In this document: positions 34,268-46,010 of the stretch, in pieces
Layout: every line of letters begins with the position of its first letter
Position numbering within the stretch: position 1 is the stretch's first letter
From: Tetrapyrgos nigripes
Lineage: Eukaryota > Basidiomycota > Agaricomycetes > Agaricales > Campanellaceae
Direction: 5' to 3'
Assembly (NCBI GenBank): GCA_013368315.1
Contig: JAACJM010000006.1
Coordinates: 1,116,001-1,180,000 of the forward strand
Length of the DNA stretch: 64,000 bases
Made by a program: the position numbers and the translations under genes
Notes under the pieces: generated by a model
Database searches by the model: none
Told to the model about the DNA's origin: nothing
What the model saw: the letters and a program-made list of their open reading frames with translations, nothing else

Positions 34268-35667
34268 TTGGTGGAAGTTATCTCATCGATATACTATGAT
34301 GCAAAGGGTGCTGACTGAGAGTATAGGATAGAAGTTCTGTCTGTAATAATAAATATCAATAATATAAAAACTTGTGTCAGACCCCCTACTTATGATGAGA
34401 AGAAAACATGACCTCTGCACAAATCCGCACAAATCAGCAAAAATATGCCAGATAAGCTGAGCTATTTGGTGGCTCTTAAGGGAAAGGGAGAGACACTAGA
34501 ATACAGAATGTATTCTAGTACTTATTAAACACACTTCAACGCCAACTAGGTTGTTATACTAGTTGGCGAGGTTTGGGGAAGGGCTCGGCCCGAAGTGCCA
34601 TCGGAAGATGCCGGGAACGTGACAGCATGCAGAGACGCGTCTGGAAACCGCGCCATGAGGAGGCATCTAATCGCCTATCGGGACCGAGTACTGAGCGTCA
34701 GGGTGCTAAGAGGAAAGAGAGGCTGACCCAAAGGGGCCCCAAAGCACCCAGAGCTAGAGGGATGTGGAGGGTGGGTTGAAAAGAAAGGTATGCGTCCTAG
34801 GAGCGAGCGTCGGACGAGATGGAAGGCGGGAGCAAAGCGAATACCGAATCTGCCTTACACGGCAGATTCGTCAGCAAAAGCATAGCCACTCCTTACGCTA
34901 GCTTATCCTAAGATAAGCACTTCGTACTCATCGCGGATTTCGGAGAAAATCTGCACGAATCTGGAGCATGACGGAAAATCCGCCCAAATCTGCAGGAAGC
35001 TGAGTCAACAAAACTTCTGTCCTAAGCTATGTAGTCAAGCTACTCTGATATCAGTACTGGTAGTTGTTAGTTAGAAAATGTAACTTAGAAATTTTCTTCT
35101 CGCAATCGGTGACAAGTTGGCAACAGGTCTCAACTCGTCGCTCGACCGTCAAATAGTCTCCCCTAGGCAGACTCTTGCTCGGTACCTTCGCTTATTAAGA
35201 GTCTGCGAAAAAACACGCCGCGTCTATAGGACCTCGGCGTTAAGTCTTATTTTCATCCATATAAGGCAGTCGTCCATATTGAGTAGTTCTTTCGCACAGT
35301 ACGTAGGCGTCAGAAATCGCGTCGAGTCGCCAGTGTTAGTACCTCATACTCCATTATAGCCCTTATGTCTCTCGTTATAATCAAGATACTTTATATTATC
35401 TCTCAATAATGAGTCTTCCAAGTGACTCCAATGATCCTTTTACACCAAGAAGACTACCATTATCCCCCTCCAAAAATACGCGTAGTAACACTCAACATGA
35501 GCATCAGCACACACCCACCCCGATTTCGTTCACTTACCAACCAGTCCCTGCCTCAACGGAACGAGAAAATACTGCCCCTGTTAGCGTTGAACGTAGCCCC
35601 AAACGACAGAAGATTACCCATGCTTTTGGAGGAGTCAATGTAGGAACAAGAACTTATGAAGCTTGTC
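34268..35667. other. Non-coding DNA with a cluster of hairpins and a dispersed repeat
   Basis: Perfect inverted repeats occur at 34496-34518 (CTAGAATACA arms, loop GAA), 34541-34569 (CGCCAACTAG arms), about 34845-34870 (GAATCTGCC arms) and a GCTTATC/GATAAGC pair near 34901-34918. Degenerate A-rich motifs of the type AAATCTGCACGAATCTG occur near 34420 and 34950, with inverse relatives near 51170. A 68-codon open frame at 34573-34779 is Arg/Lys-rich and unrecognised. Likely old transposon debris. A short open frame at 35409-35710 (MSLPSDSNDPFTPRRLPLSP) is interrupted by the LINE insertion. Confidence 0.5.
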
Positions 35668-35683
35668 TAGAATGCTTGCAGCA

Positions 35684-36287
35684 ACTGGTGAAGAGCGACT
35701 CTGGAGAATACTGGTAGCGGAGTCCGCGTACCTGATATGGAAAATGAGATGCGAAAGAGTAATAAGGAAGGACAACGCACCGTTCACGACGAGGGAGATT
35801 GAAAACAGATGGACACACATGGTGAATGAGAGAATCCAGCTAGATCGTCGCATGACAAGCCGGAAGTACGGAAATAAAGGAGTCAGCCCTAATTTGGTGC
35901 GTGCCACATGGCGAGGGCTGCTAATGAGGGAACACACCCTGCCTGATGACTGGGTTACGAATACCGGGGTTTTAGTGGGTATTGAGTCAGATTTACGCCG
36001 TCGAACAGGCCCTCGGGGCAGGTAGGTAAACATCCTACCCCCGAGGCGACTCTGAGTCCCACACTCTGTGCGTAAATTGCATTTCCTCGGGGAGGCTGAT
36101 AAAGCCCTGTCTCGGCAGTATGTTTAAATATGTGTTCCGAATTATGCTCTATGTCTATGTCTATGCCTATGTTTTCCTTTTAGCAAGGTTCCTATTCCTT
36201 GCGCAGACCGCGGGTTGCCCGTATCGTGACAACCAAGTTGGTGCGATGCGAGTACATAACGCTCCTCCAAAAAAAAAAAAAAAAAAA
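35684..36287 (+). mobile_element. 5'-truncated non-LTR retrotransposon (LINE) with poly-A tail and TSD
   Basis: The open frame gives TGEERLWRILVAESAYLIWK, then CERVIRKDN, NRWTHMVNERIQLD, RKYGNKG and TWRGLLMREHTLPDDWV, ending GPRGR at TAG. This is the extreme C-terminal region I recognise from Agaricomycete LINE polyproteins (after RNase H). A 3' UTR leads to 19 A residues (36269-36287). The 16-bp repeat TAGAATGCTTGC(A/G)GCA precedes (35668-35683) and follows (36288-36303) with one mismatch, a target-site duplication. The insertion interrupts an older open frame. Confidence 0.9.
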
Positions 36288-36303
36288 TAGAATGCTTGCG
36301 GCA

Positions 36304-37740
36304 GCTTTTATGCTGACATCATGAGGGTCATATGGGAGATGCTTCTGACCAATTTTGCGACAAGTAGACCGTCCCGCAGTTGAGTCAAAGCAAAAAGGAT
36401 TGTCAGCGTCAATGGAAGCGCTCATTGACGCGCTCCAGGTAAGATGCGTTTATTGCGTTTATTGAAAAATTTCATTATCTCCGAAAAACGTGATTTACAC
36501 CTGACTTAAATCCGAGCTACGGTAAGGGTGGTGGGAGTTTTATAAGACTAACCGTCAAATGAAATCGTTGACAAAGTCACACGCTCCACGGCTTTGACGC
36601 GTACCACCACCATTCCTTCCTCCTCCACATCGCCCCGCTATCTCCTCCTGCCCTCCTCCTGCCCTCCTCCTGCCCACTCAATGGCCACCGTATCTGTTTG
36701 GAATCAGCTATCATATGCCAGCTCGGTGCGTACTTTTACTCTTGCTTTGGAGGCTCCTAACACGTTTGTCAGGAAACCTTCCCTGGACAATGGGACGCGA
36801 GGCTTGACGGGGGTGGGTGTATGCGCTTTGCGAGAAGGTTTTGGAAGGGATTTGAGTACGCAGGTGAGTGCTGTGCTGCATTTTACGCATATCTGGCCGT
36901 CCTGACGCGTTTTCTTTGCCAGAACGACTCGTGTTAGATATGCAAGTGAGTGAAGTGTTGCGCTATACGCGTATTTGACTTGTCTAACGTGATAACAAGT
37001 TAGGTACAGGTAAGATAGCGGACATCGTTCTTCTTTGGATGTCACGTGGTCTAGTGTGACAGTCCTAATTTGGCGCGTTTTCAGTAGAAAAAGGTCTGAA
37101 ATATTTACAAGAACACATGTAGACTATTCCTGCCATGAAGTTGTCCTATCTAACCTACAGAACACCCTGATATAGTCAAAATTGAGAGGAAGTAAATTTT
37201 ACAAAAGTAGTAGGCAAAATACTAGGTACTCTGGCTAAACTCGTTGCGTACATATGCCTCGCCAAAAGGCATGGCTCAAACTCCGGACTCAAAACTTTCA
37301 AGGAGCAGGGAAGACTGGTCTAAAGTGCGTAGCGGATGCTTTCTCACCACGGAAAGTTCAGAAACGGCAAAAAACAATGGTTTCCGAGGTGCGTGTCGGC
37401 TGTCTATATCGTAAGATGCTTCTGCTAAGGGTCTCAATGGAAAGCAAGCTGCTTGGGCTGCAAGAAAGTATAGAGGTCATAGAGTTCTTCCAGTCAGCTT
37501 AATGGATGATATGGAGAAGGAGAATGTACAGTAGAACTTGAACTTTGTGGTAGAGTGGCTGAAAGGTAGAGATATTCCTAGTATAATACTTGCTTCGTCA
37601 TCAATTCTTGAACTAATTGGACCAAACTCAGAGAAACGAAATTCATTGCATATATGAACATTTTCATGGTGGCGATAGTGCATTGTAGACCTGGATGATT
37701 TTCTAATGATTTTCGAAAGTGCGAGCCGCTTAAATTGGTA
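36304..37740. other. Non-coding region, no supportable gene
   Basis: Starts with the interrupted target of the LINE (a readable KQKGLSASMEALIDALQ block near 36385-36440 before a GTAAGA donor). A three-unit CCCTCCTCCTG repeat lies near 36640-36675. A small ATG-started frame at 36681 (MATVSVWNQLSYASSVRTFT, about 66 residues with one intron) is possible but unrecognised. Nothing else convincing is seen. Confidence 0.4.
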
Positions 37741-38164
37741 CAGTGGCGGCCGTTGAAAATTCCTTGTTCGCTTTTGGGCAAAAGTTCTCACAGCTGCCCA
37801 GATACCCTCTCCTCCTCGTTGACATAGTGTAGATTGCTTTTGGTAGTGCACAGCTGCCTGTATTTTGATATAAAAGCAATCTAGCAGTATGTCTGTGTAT
37901 GTAGCAGCAGTATAACATGTCCACTGCTTGCCATACATGTCATTTTCGTTCATTCCAGCCTACCAGCACAAACCAAGCCAGGATTGGTCCAATATCACAT
38001 ATTGAGTACCTAGATACACCATATATACTCTCTAGCTACTCTTGGTACCTCAAATACAACTATTCAACCCATTTTGGTGGTGCTGATGAGGAGGAGAGGG
38101 TATTTGGGCAGCCATGAGAACTTTTGCCCAAAAGCGAACAAGGAATTTTCAACGGCCGCCACTG
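37741..38164. mobile_element. MITE with long terminal inverted repeats and TA target site
   Basis: Starts CAGTGGCGGCCGTTGAAAAT and ends with its reverse complement. The inverted repeats run about 75 bp with a few mismatches, through GTTCGCTTTTGGGCAAAAG and CTCTCCTCCTC. TA flanks both ends (37739-37740 and 38165-38166), as in Tc1/mariner-type insertions. 424 bp, no coding capacity. Confidence 0.88.
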
Positions 38165-38756
38165 TAGTGTGACAGGCATGTGATGTCTATCATGTGACGT
38201 CTACAGAAGAACGATGTCTGCTATCTTACGTGGATTAGCTTGTTTTATTGCCTCCAACTTCTTTGTTTGCAGTCTTCAGGAACTCAGTCCCGTCACCTGC
38301 GTGTCAAATCACCGTGTCTCGTTCCTCCCTCATTGTCTTCAGCTCTTCCGTTGGTGACTTTGCTGCAAGAACTGTGTTGTTAGTCGTGGCTGGGAGGACT
38401 TGGTATTTCTCACTCTATGATACTACATTGTATGCTATGGTACTAGTAGTAATACGACGTATTTTGTCAGAATCGGCCAGAATTACGTGGATCCAGCCCA
38501 AGATCGAGGAACCGTTTTGGAGCAGGTAGCTGGCTCTGAATCGGTCAGATTCCAGCATATTTCTACGTATGATTCTGAGTAGGGCTCCAACCAAATACTA
38601 TTAAATACTGTTATAACTGGTTGATAGCAGGTTAAAATAATAACAAGTTATACCTGAGCCCAGTAACAGGTATTAACTGTTATAACCTGTTAGTAACTGG
38701 TAGCCACCTGCCGGCAATTTCTGAAGAATGGCATCACGTCAGGACGGCGGTCCATC

Positions 38757-38851
38757 GAGGTTGAGCTGGACCCGAACATCAGATTCCTGCACAAAATCTT
38801 TTCCCTGACAACCATACCGCCACCTTTCCTCTTTTGCGCTAGCTTTGGGTG
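38757..38851 (-). repeat. Left copy of a ~95-bp direct repeat flanking the nested element
   Basis: GAGGTTGAGCTGGACCCGA and downstream sequence to CCTTTCCTCTTTTGCGC recur in the same orientation at 46011-46105. Read on the minus strand both copies encode AKEER(W/R)RYGC(Q/R)GKDFVQ then VQLNL, so a coding piece is duplicated on both sides of the nested element. Confidence 0.8.
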
Positions 38852-39054
38852 GAGCATGTATATGGTTGCCCATCGGGACAAGGTCAAGTTTGACTTTGAC
38901 TAACGTCGCTTAAGTGAGCCGGGGTCCTGTCACGCTTTCTATAGTGACAATGGACATGGACTAGTCCACGACACCACGATACTCAAACAGGAAGTGGCTG
39001 GGTCGACATGCATGAATGTCAAACGGAGTTGAAAAATCTAGAGAGAAGTTACTT

Positions 39055-39212
39055 AGCTGGATAGAACCAATACATGTATACATACTTCTTAATCCCAGTG
39101 ACTACCATTTAGAGGAGGAGAATTTGGAATATCCAGCAAGACATAGCTAGCTACATAGATAGAACCAATATATATACATCCTTAAGAATCCCAATGACTA
39201 TCATTGGAATAA
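39055..39212. repeat. Diverged tandem duplication inside the nested element
   Basis: TAG(C)TGGATAGAACCAATACATG... to CCCAGTGACTACCATT (39057-39110) recurs as ATAGATAGAACCAATATATA... to CCCAATGACTATCATT (about 39157-39205). Confidence 0.7.
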
Positions 39213-39860
39213 CCCGCGAGACGATAGCGAAGCAGGTGTAGTACGGTGGCGCGTATTAAGGCGCGTCAGCCTAATTTGGCAACTTGATTACATCATCCAA
39301 CCAGACACAGCTTTCCTTTTCACCACAATTCCAGTCTTGTACCAGCTGGTACATATTTCACTGTCCAAATTCTCATTTTCAGAGCACAAGGAGGCTGCTA
39401 GCTCCCATTTAAAAGCAAAAGCTAGGCTGTAGCTGCTCAGCTGCAAAAGTTACAGTCCATTTTTTGATAGCCCCTAACTTCTCTTGATGCACCTCCACTT
39501 AATATGTATCCCAGAAGAATAGATTCCCTGAATGAATGATAACATTAAGAGAATTGCTACTCTATATATAGAAAATTCAGGAGGAAAAAAGCTAAGCTGG
39601 GCCAGATAGAATACTGAGAGAATAAGGTAAGGATTTATGAATGATTGGCGGCAAAACAGTAGTCAAACGAGAGAAGGGAAATCAATGAGTGACACATAAA
39701 TGGGTAATGAGGCAATTAGACAAGAAATAATCTACAAAGTTAATGGACATGAAGATTAAAAACATCATAGAGTATTAGAGTATTGGATACCAATAGGTCG
39801 GAATTGGGTCAGAAACCATAACTTGAAGTACGAGTAATGTATGAGTTGAGAAGATATCTT

Positions 39861-42349
39861 CTAAGTAACTTGAAGGTGCAACAGAGAAAGGGCATTGCAG
39901 AAAGTGTTCCATTTGCATCCACCTGCCTGTTTGGTATGATGATTGGCATAGGCAGCCACTTTCTCTGGGCCTTGGTCCCAGTACAAATGAAGGCGGTGAT
40001 CACTTTCATCACTGTAAAAAGTCTCAGTGTCAGTATAGTATGGATATATGGTAGCGGAGATCACTCACGTATGGCACTGAGGATCAATAAGACAAAGAAC
40101 CCCATCTCTATCGCGTACACCTAGTGAATATGACACATGAGAATTGTTGGAGACTCAAAGACAGTTGGAACATTACCTTGAAGATCACATAGAAGAAGAC
40201 CTCCCTTAGACAGCTTATAGCTGTAGTGCATGAATGCATGCATCAGAGCCGTGGTCCTATCACTAGGGGATGCACCAACATTGTCGTAACCAGTGTATTT
40301 CTGGACTGGTGGGTCAGCTGGTCCGCATGGTAAGAGTGGTGTTGCAAGAAAGTGCTCAAATGGAGGTGCATGTACAAGTGTTTCAAAGGATGAGGCTGCA
40401 CTGAGAGTACCCACAAAAGCTCCCAGAAAGTTGAACTGGAATTCTGCCCACAGAGGTCAGCTTTTGAAGATCAAGAAAGAGAAATACCCTACTAGGAAAA
40501 TATATTCCGGCAGTTGACAAATCATTCTTGAAATCTTCACATAGGGTGTGTCCGTCACTCAGGTTTTCATACTCAGCACAGAGGGTCTTCAAGTTCTGTG
40601 ATTCGTCATTACCAGCTTGCAGTTGTGCAAATGCATATTCCTCATCCTGATATCTGACCTATTGCATAAGTTTACAGATTAGCCAAGCTCCAAAGATGTG
40701 CACTCAGTGGTACCCACATAGAAGACATTCTTGGAGCATCCGCTTCCTATGAATGCCGTCTTGATGACACTGTGTCCATCTGGAAACCAAGTGCGCCAAT
40801 CTGTTGGAAGGAGAATCTGGTCTGATGTTTCTTCTTCAGAGAAGTTGCGAGTTGCTGTGTCATAGGTCAGTTTACGGAATGGCCAGGACCTGAGCGGCAC
40901 ATCTCTAGCAAATGATTTTGGTGTTGGGAGCGGGACACTACACGAAACAAAAGCACTCTTCCGAATAAGGGAAGTGGAAGCCTGAGTCGGTCCACTAGAA
41001 TGACGTGCTGACACATGCCGCTTGAAGTCAAGCTCAAGCTCGGTGTAAGCTTTATGCTTTGTAACTGTGGAGGCCTGCCTGGAAACAAAGGCACTTTCCA
41101 TAGTGTAACCTGAAGACAACAGTGAGCTTTGCACAGACTGGTGATATGCAGGCTCTAGCTCATCGTCCTGGCCCTGGGGCTATAGATGTTCAATGGTTAG
41201 CAAGATACGACATATCGTCAGGAATAAAAATGACATACAAGAAATCTCTCCTCGATCACAAGCTGTAGCGTTAGTTTTCGGGATGAGACTTGGTTTCATT
41301 GGATATAATCATTTTGGGCAAAATGGTTCAGCAGGTTATCCATGTTCTTGTTCTCAAATTCCCAAACATCTAAAAACACTGCCTGTGTTTTGTTGACATG
41401 TGCATAAAATCGAACCATTCCACTGCAGAAGAGGTATCCGAATGGTTAGAAAGTCTCTAACAAAAACTCAAGCCATGAAGACCCACCGGTGGATATTACC
41501 AGAGCAACCGGGATAGCTTGCCTCCAAGATATCCCTGATTTTAAGAACCAAGTCGTCAAAAGCCCAAGCAACAGTGTCATCCTTGTTGTACATCGGTTGT
41601 ACCTGGTATTGTTCATGCTGTTCAAAATGATATTAGTGAAGCGAATACAGATACAGAAGCAACCCTTACAGCGGCAAGTATTTCTCCACCTCCCCTCTTC
41701 TTCCGAGAAGTGTAAAGGACAGCCAAGACCTGGACACTAAGCTGTTGCTTGGCGGCAGCTGCATGGAGGACTGCCTGTGTTTTTGTCAACCCACGATTAC
41801 CAGCGTTGGTAGCAGCAGCCTTCTGCAGATTGGCATTCTGTGGTTGCGGCACTGAGGAAGACGGAGCTTTGGAACGTGGAGTGGAGCGTGGAGTAAGCCG
41901 TGTGTCAGAAGCTCGTCCACGATGATGAACTGCTGAGGAAAGGATGGCGCTGGCAGTGTTTGAAATTGTAGGGGTGTTGGTCTGGAGTGAAAGCACTTGT
42001 TCTTGTGCACCTGGGTGACGTGTCAGAGAGGCCAGTAGTGCAATCTGATCAGCTGGAAAACATATCAGAAGGGAATAATCTGGATATATAAACATGTACC
42101 CCAGTGAAGAGCACAAGGCTCACATAGTGGCATGTCAAGCTCAGCATAAATAAGGCTACAGCTCATGCACTGTGGATTATTCTAGAAAAGTGTTAGTGGT
42201 AGTGTAATGATTGAAGAGTGGCCGAGCCCACTTACCTTGATCACAGCCTTCTCGACTGGTGATTTACCATTGACAGCTTTGCAGACAGCACAAGCTGTAC
42301 CCTCTAATAAACGAGGATAGTCTGCGCTGCAACTGCTGCACCTCGTCAT
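39861..42349 (-). CDS. Alpha-type protein kinase with N-terminal CxxC motifs (transposon cargo)
   Basis: Minus-strand multi-exon gene. The N-terminus has paired C-x2-C motifs (CSSCSADYPRL, TACAVC; after an intron CMSCSLIYAEL, CEPC), a likely zinc-binding region. A Ser/Gln/Ala-rich middle and a segment with YNKDDTVAWAFDDLVLKIRD follow. The kinase part runs GSGCSKNVFYV, RYQDEEYAFAQLQ, KFQFNFLGAFVG, FLATPLLPCGPADPPVQKYTG, MHAFMHYSYKLSKGGLLLCDLQG, DGVLCLIDPQCH and ends NTFCNALSL. KYTG, MHAFMHYS, LLCDLQG and DPQ are the signature of the Agaricomycete alpha-kinase family (PF02816 type). The kinase exons splice cleanly without stops. Boundaries in 41160-41470 are uncertain, and an in-frame TGA in one reading there could be intronic. 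An upstream in-frame ATG at 42391 is possible. Substrate unknown. Confidence 0.75.
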
Positions 42350-42630
42350 GCTAGGGAAGTGAAAGCTGGACCTCAACTGGATCCTGACCACTTAGCACTA
42401 AAACATTGGAGAAATTAGAACCCCAAAAAATAGACTAGAAATGCTGAATCGAATTCAAAGAAAACGGACCTTGGAGATTTTGCGCCTGAACCCTCACCAC
42501 CACATGAAAAAGCCCCCGAATCCCGACTTTACCAGAAATTCAGCTGGAAACAACCAGTATCCTGTATGTCGTGAGTCTCATCCCTGGCTTAAAAGAAAGT
42601 TACATACTTATTACGGCACCTTGTAGTTCC
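42350..42630. promoter_or_regulatory. Shared divergent promoter of alpha-kinase and integrase-core genes
   Basis: The two genes inside the nested element start back to back with about 280 bp between their recognisable 5' ends, so both must be driven from here. A small open frame (42441-42626) is present but unrecognised and may be the first exon of the plus-strand gene. Confidence 0.4.
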
Positions 42631-44109
42631 AGCAAGTGACCCTATGCTTCGTGAAGCTCTGATGAAGTATCACTGTTGAAAAGAAGGCAGCAATAAAAAA
42701 ATTTTGCAGCTGCTAGAAAAGGAGTACGGGATAAAAATGAGGTACTTTCATACACATATTGCTTATCATAGCTGACCTTGGAAAGCCCATCAACTGTCAA
42801 GAGCCAGCGAAAAGAGCTGAGACTATCCAGAAGCTTGGTGACTATGAAGACACTGGATGAAGAAGGCGTGGCGAATGCAACTCATATGGTACTCAACGAA
42901 CTGTCTAAAGATCCTGCACAACGTTCTGGGGTCCGTACCATACAAGGTTGCGTTTGATTATACAACACACCTTACTCGGTGCGTACTGCTAGTATGTATG
43001 GGAAAGCAGCTAACTCACTATCCTGTAGACGGTTTGTGTCAGATGTAATGCATGAACACGCTAATGAAGGATTTGACCTACGAGAACCAACAGCAAAGAA
43101 AATCAACCGAGTACCAAAAAATCCTCTGGGTATTCACCATCGCTGGTCTGGAGATGGTCATGACAAGCTCTACAAAATTGGATTTCCAATCTGGGCTGTT
43201 TGTGATGACGCAACTGGATGTTGGCTGGGTGCTTGGGTAGTACCAAGTAACAGAATGGCTGACATTGTTGCCTATTGCTTTCTATCTCTTGTCGTAAAAT
43301 TTGGAGGTTCGTGTGTAAACAAAGTCGTTGGAAGCAAGACGTGTTTTTGACGCGTGTGACCATCCTTCAGGTATACCAGTGCAGTTCACCACGGACTGTG
43401 GTTCGGAAATGACTGCTCTCTTTGGGCTCATCAATGCTTTGAGGTATATATTTTGTTTTCTCAACCTTTTTATATGCTAATTGACAAGTAATTGTGTGAT
43501 GCAGGGAGATTTTTTACCCAGAATGCCCCATTGATGAACTGCCAGTGCACATCTTCCTCCATAGCATTCATAACATCACCATTGAGAGGTCCTGGCTCAG
43601 GTTGCGACTCGACATTGGTGATAATGCAGTGATTTGGTTTCAGATGGGCATAGAGACAGGAGTCTACAATCCTAATAATGGAAACCATTAGTGCGTATAT
43701 TGAAGTCTCTGTGTCGTGACTTTGCTAATGGATGTATAGCCTGCTTTGTCAGTGGATATGGCCTTTTTTACTTCAGAAAGACCTCAACGATTTCATGGAG
43801 TTTCGTAATGGTGTCAAGAGGCGCAAGGATAGTAAGGTGGCCCTGTCCGGAAAGTCAAGAGCCGAAGCCTTTACGCTTTTCAAGGACTGGGGTGGACAAG
43901 ATTTTCTTATGCCCGTGGATGTAGAGGTTGTCAAAGAGAGCATGGAGTCCATGGGTGGTGACAGCCTGCTTGAGTTCGTGCCGAAAGAGTTTTCCATGCG
44001 GGCACAGGAGGTTTATGACTCCCTGGGGATTTCTGAGCTCACAATGCTCAATGTCTGGGATGTTTTCACGGCTATGCTTCCTATCCTTTTCCCTGACAAT
44101 GATCCCTAG
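42631..44109 (+). pseudogene. Integrase-core (DDE) domain protein, probable transposase, decayed N-terminus
   Basis: Reads SDPMLREALMKYHC, an in-frame TGA, then LLEKEYGIKM, SPSTVKSQRKELRLSRS, VLNELSKDPAQRSGVRTIQ, a one-base frameshift near 42935-42948, VAFDYTTHLTR, RRFVSDVMHEHANEGFDL, HHRWSGDGHDKLYKIGFPIW, VQFTTDCGSE, HSIHNITIERSWLRLRLD, NPNNGNH and a long C-terminus ending FPDNDP. Asp in SGDGHDK, Asp in TTDCGSE and Glu in HNITIERSW match the D-D-E catalytic triad of integrase-core proteins. The catalytic domain and C-terminus are open; the N-terminal third carries one stop and one shift. Partner of the divergent alpha-kinase inside the TIR element. Confidence 0.75.
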
Positions 44110-45900
44110 GCTCTTTCTGTACTATCTATGAATAATGATCAGTGTTCTGATACAATGTGCGGGTCTTTCTCTCTCAATTTAAGTCTCTTTTCTATTTGTA
44201 CAGACAGGCATACAGGCAGGCAAAGAGATGTAAGAGGGATTTGACAAAGTGCAGCTAAATATGAGTGTAGGCGAGGTGCTGGGACAAATGGAACAAAAAG
44301 CATAATGTAATTGAGTAGTAGTCCGTGCTTGAAGGTGAACTTCAACCTGCCATCCTTGACCTCATACTTCATATGCTCCATCATTGACTGGTGCAGTAGC
44401 ACCACTAGCTACAACTGCACAGATACCCGAAGGCAAATCCTCAAAGACCGGCGTCGTGTCATAGCCAAAGCATTTTGTAGCAGAGGAAAGGGGATTGGAG
44501 TGACTACAGTTTTGCCGGTTTTGAGACACTTGTCGTCGGTGGTGGGGATGGGAGGCAGTGTGATATACACCAGTTGCTGAAAGAGATCAGAATCAGAATG
44601 GTGAAAATGGAACAGAGAATGAAAGTAGACATGCGAAAGAGGATGTGGATGACGGGTTTCTGAAATATGCATATGACTTACCACAACATCCTTATAATGC
44701 CTGCAACCGCCTGTCACTTGTCGTCAAATATCAGGTGTTGTTCCCTATTTCTGACCTCCAACGCCTCTTAACCTCGCTTCCCACCCAGTTCCTCCATCTG
44801 ATCAAGATCCTGAGCTGATACTAAGGGTTCTTCTGTCGGGGGATTTAGGACTGCAGGTTTTGAGGGAGTAAATGCAGTTTTCGTGGATGGTCTGGCAGGA
44901 AGAACAGAGGAAGGTTAATAGTAAGAAAGAAACAGTGGAAGGCGAAAGAGAGGATGAAAGAAAAAAGGGACCAAAGCGAACGAAAAGAGAATGAGAAATC
45001 AAGAAAGGCATGACTCACAGTAGTGTTGGAATAGCTTGCTGAAAGAGTTGAGGGAATGTCAGGAGAGCGGTGTACGGCGAGGTTTCCCTCCGATGATGCC
45101 TTGGACTTTTGTCGGTTGCTTGGGAAAAGACGACGTGGTAACAGATGGTGGGTCAGATTATTTGGTGACTACGTGCTTCGACACCATTTGGATGGAGTAT
45201 GTGGGGTAAGGACCTTGTGAGTGACAGAAGTCTTCTTTGACCTTGGCCTTGAAGTTGGACAAGATTGGATTGTTGACTGTGAGCTCCCAAGAAGACTTGC
45301 AACTACCATCAAACCCCTACAAAAACGCTGGTGGTGAGAGGTGCTAGTATGAGGGAGCAGGTGCTGACTCAGGAGCATAGAGTGGAGAAAAGAGTATGCA
45401 TACTCCGATGATCCAGAATGGAGGGAATACTGAATGAAAGAAGGTAGCATAAGTCAAAGAGAGTTGCAGTGTGAAAAGAAACAAAACCTGCACAAAACCG
45501 AAACACCCATTGTTATAGGCTCATTTTTGGGTTTCCAGGTCTGAAAGTGACAGTCAATGGTCGTCGCATTAGAGCAGAAACAACAGGAGGACCTCAGAGT
45601 CTACTTGCGACCCGTAAATGTCAAGACTCAACGCAATTTGGAAGTTTAAAGATTCATTAGGGTTAGGGTTACCCTAAGCACGTATCAATACTACTTACAT
45701 GGCTCAAGGAATTACAGTGAATGGAAGGAAATATGGGCACGAGCTTCAGAATTGGCCAAAGAGGTATGTATACATGCTGAGTGCAGTAACTACAGCAGTA
45801 GAATCGTACACTAGCTTACATGAAGAGCCTGCTAGCTGATGGAGAGACCGTCGTCCATGGACCAAGTACAGTCACGGAGTGCCAGGACCCCGAAAGCAGG
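44110..45900. other. Non-coding right part of the nested element
   Basis: About 1.8 kb without a recognisable gene. Minus-strand open frames at 44409-45450 are Ser/His-rich and carry no motif. A short palindrome of telomere-like repeats, TTAGGGTTAGGGTTACCCTAA, lies at 45657-45677. Confidence 0.45.
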
Positions 45901-46010
45901 TGTCGGCTAAGGAAGGAACTCAACAGCCGAAGTCAAACTTGACCTTGTCCCGATGGGCAACTGTAATGTATGAATCAATGAGCACTGTATAATGTCACAA
46001 AATGATCTGT

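Larger units (their letters stand above)
38865..45961. mobile_element. Nested 7.1-kb TIR element carrying alpha-kinase and integrase-core genes
   Basis: The first 32 bases (beginning GTTGCCCATCGGGACAAGGT) are perfectly repeated in inverse at the right end (45930-45961), with further partial inverse matches inward (GGGGTCCTG, TCCATGGAC). Flanks TGTATATG (left) and TGTAATGT (right) may be a degraded target-site duplication. Inside are two divergent genes: alpha-kinase (minus, 39861-42349) and integrase-core DDE protein (plus, about 42631-44109). Region 44110-45900 looks non-coding. I cannot place it in a named transposon superfamily; the integrase-core protein is the candidate transposase. Confidence 0.8.

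Noticed and set aside
34573..34779. Arg/Lys-rich ORF possibly a gag-like protein
   Set aside because: No zinc knuckle or other motif; surrounded by hairpins and repeats.
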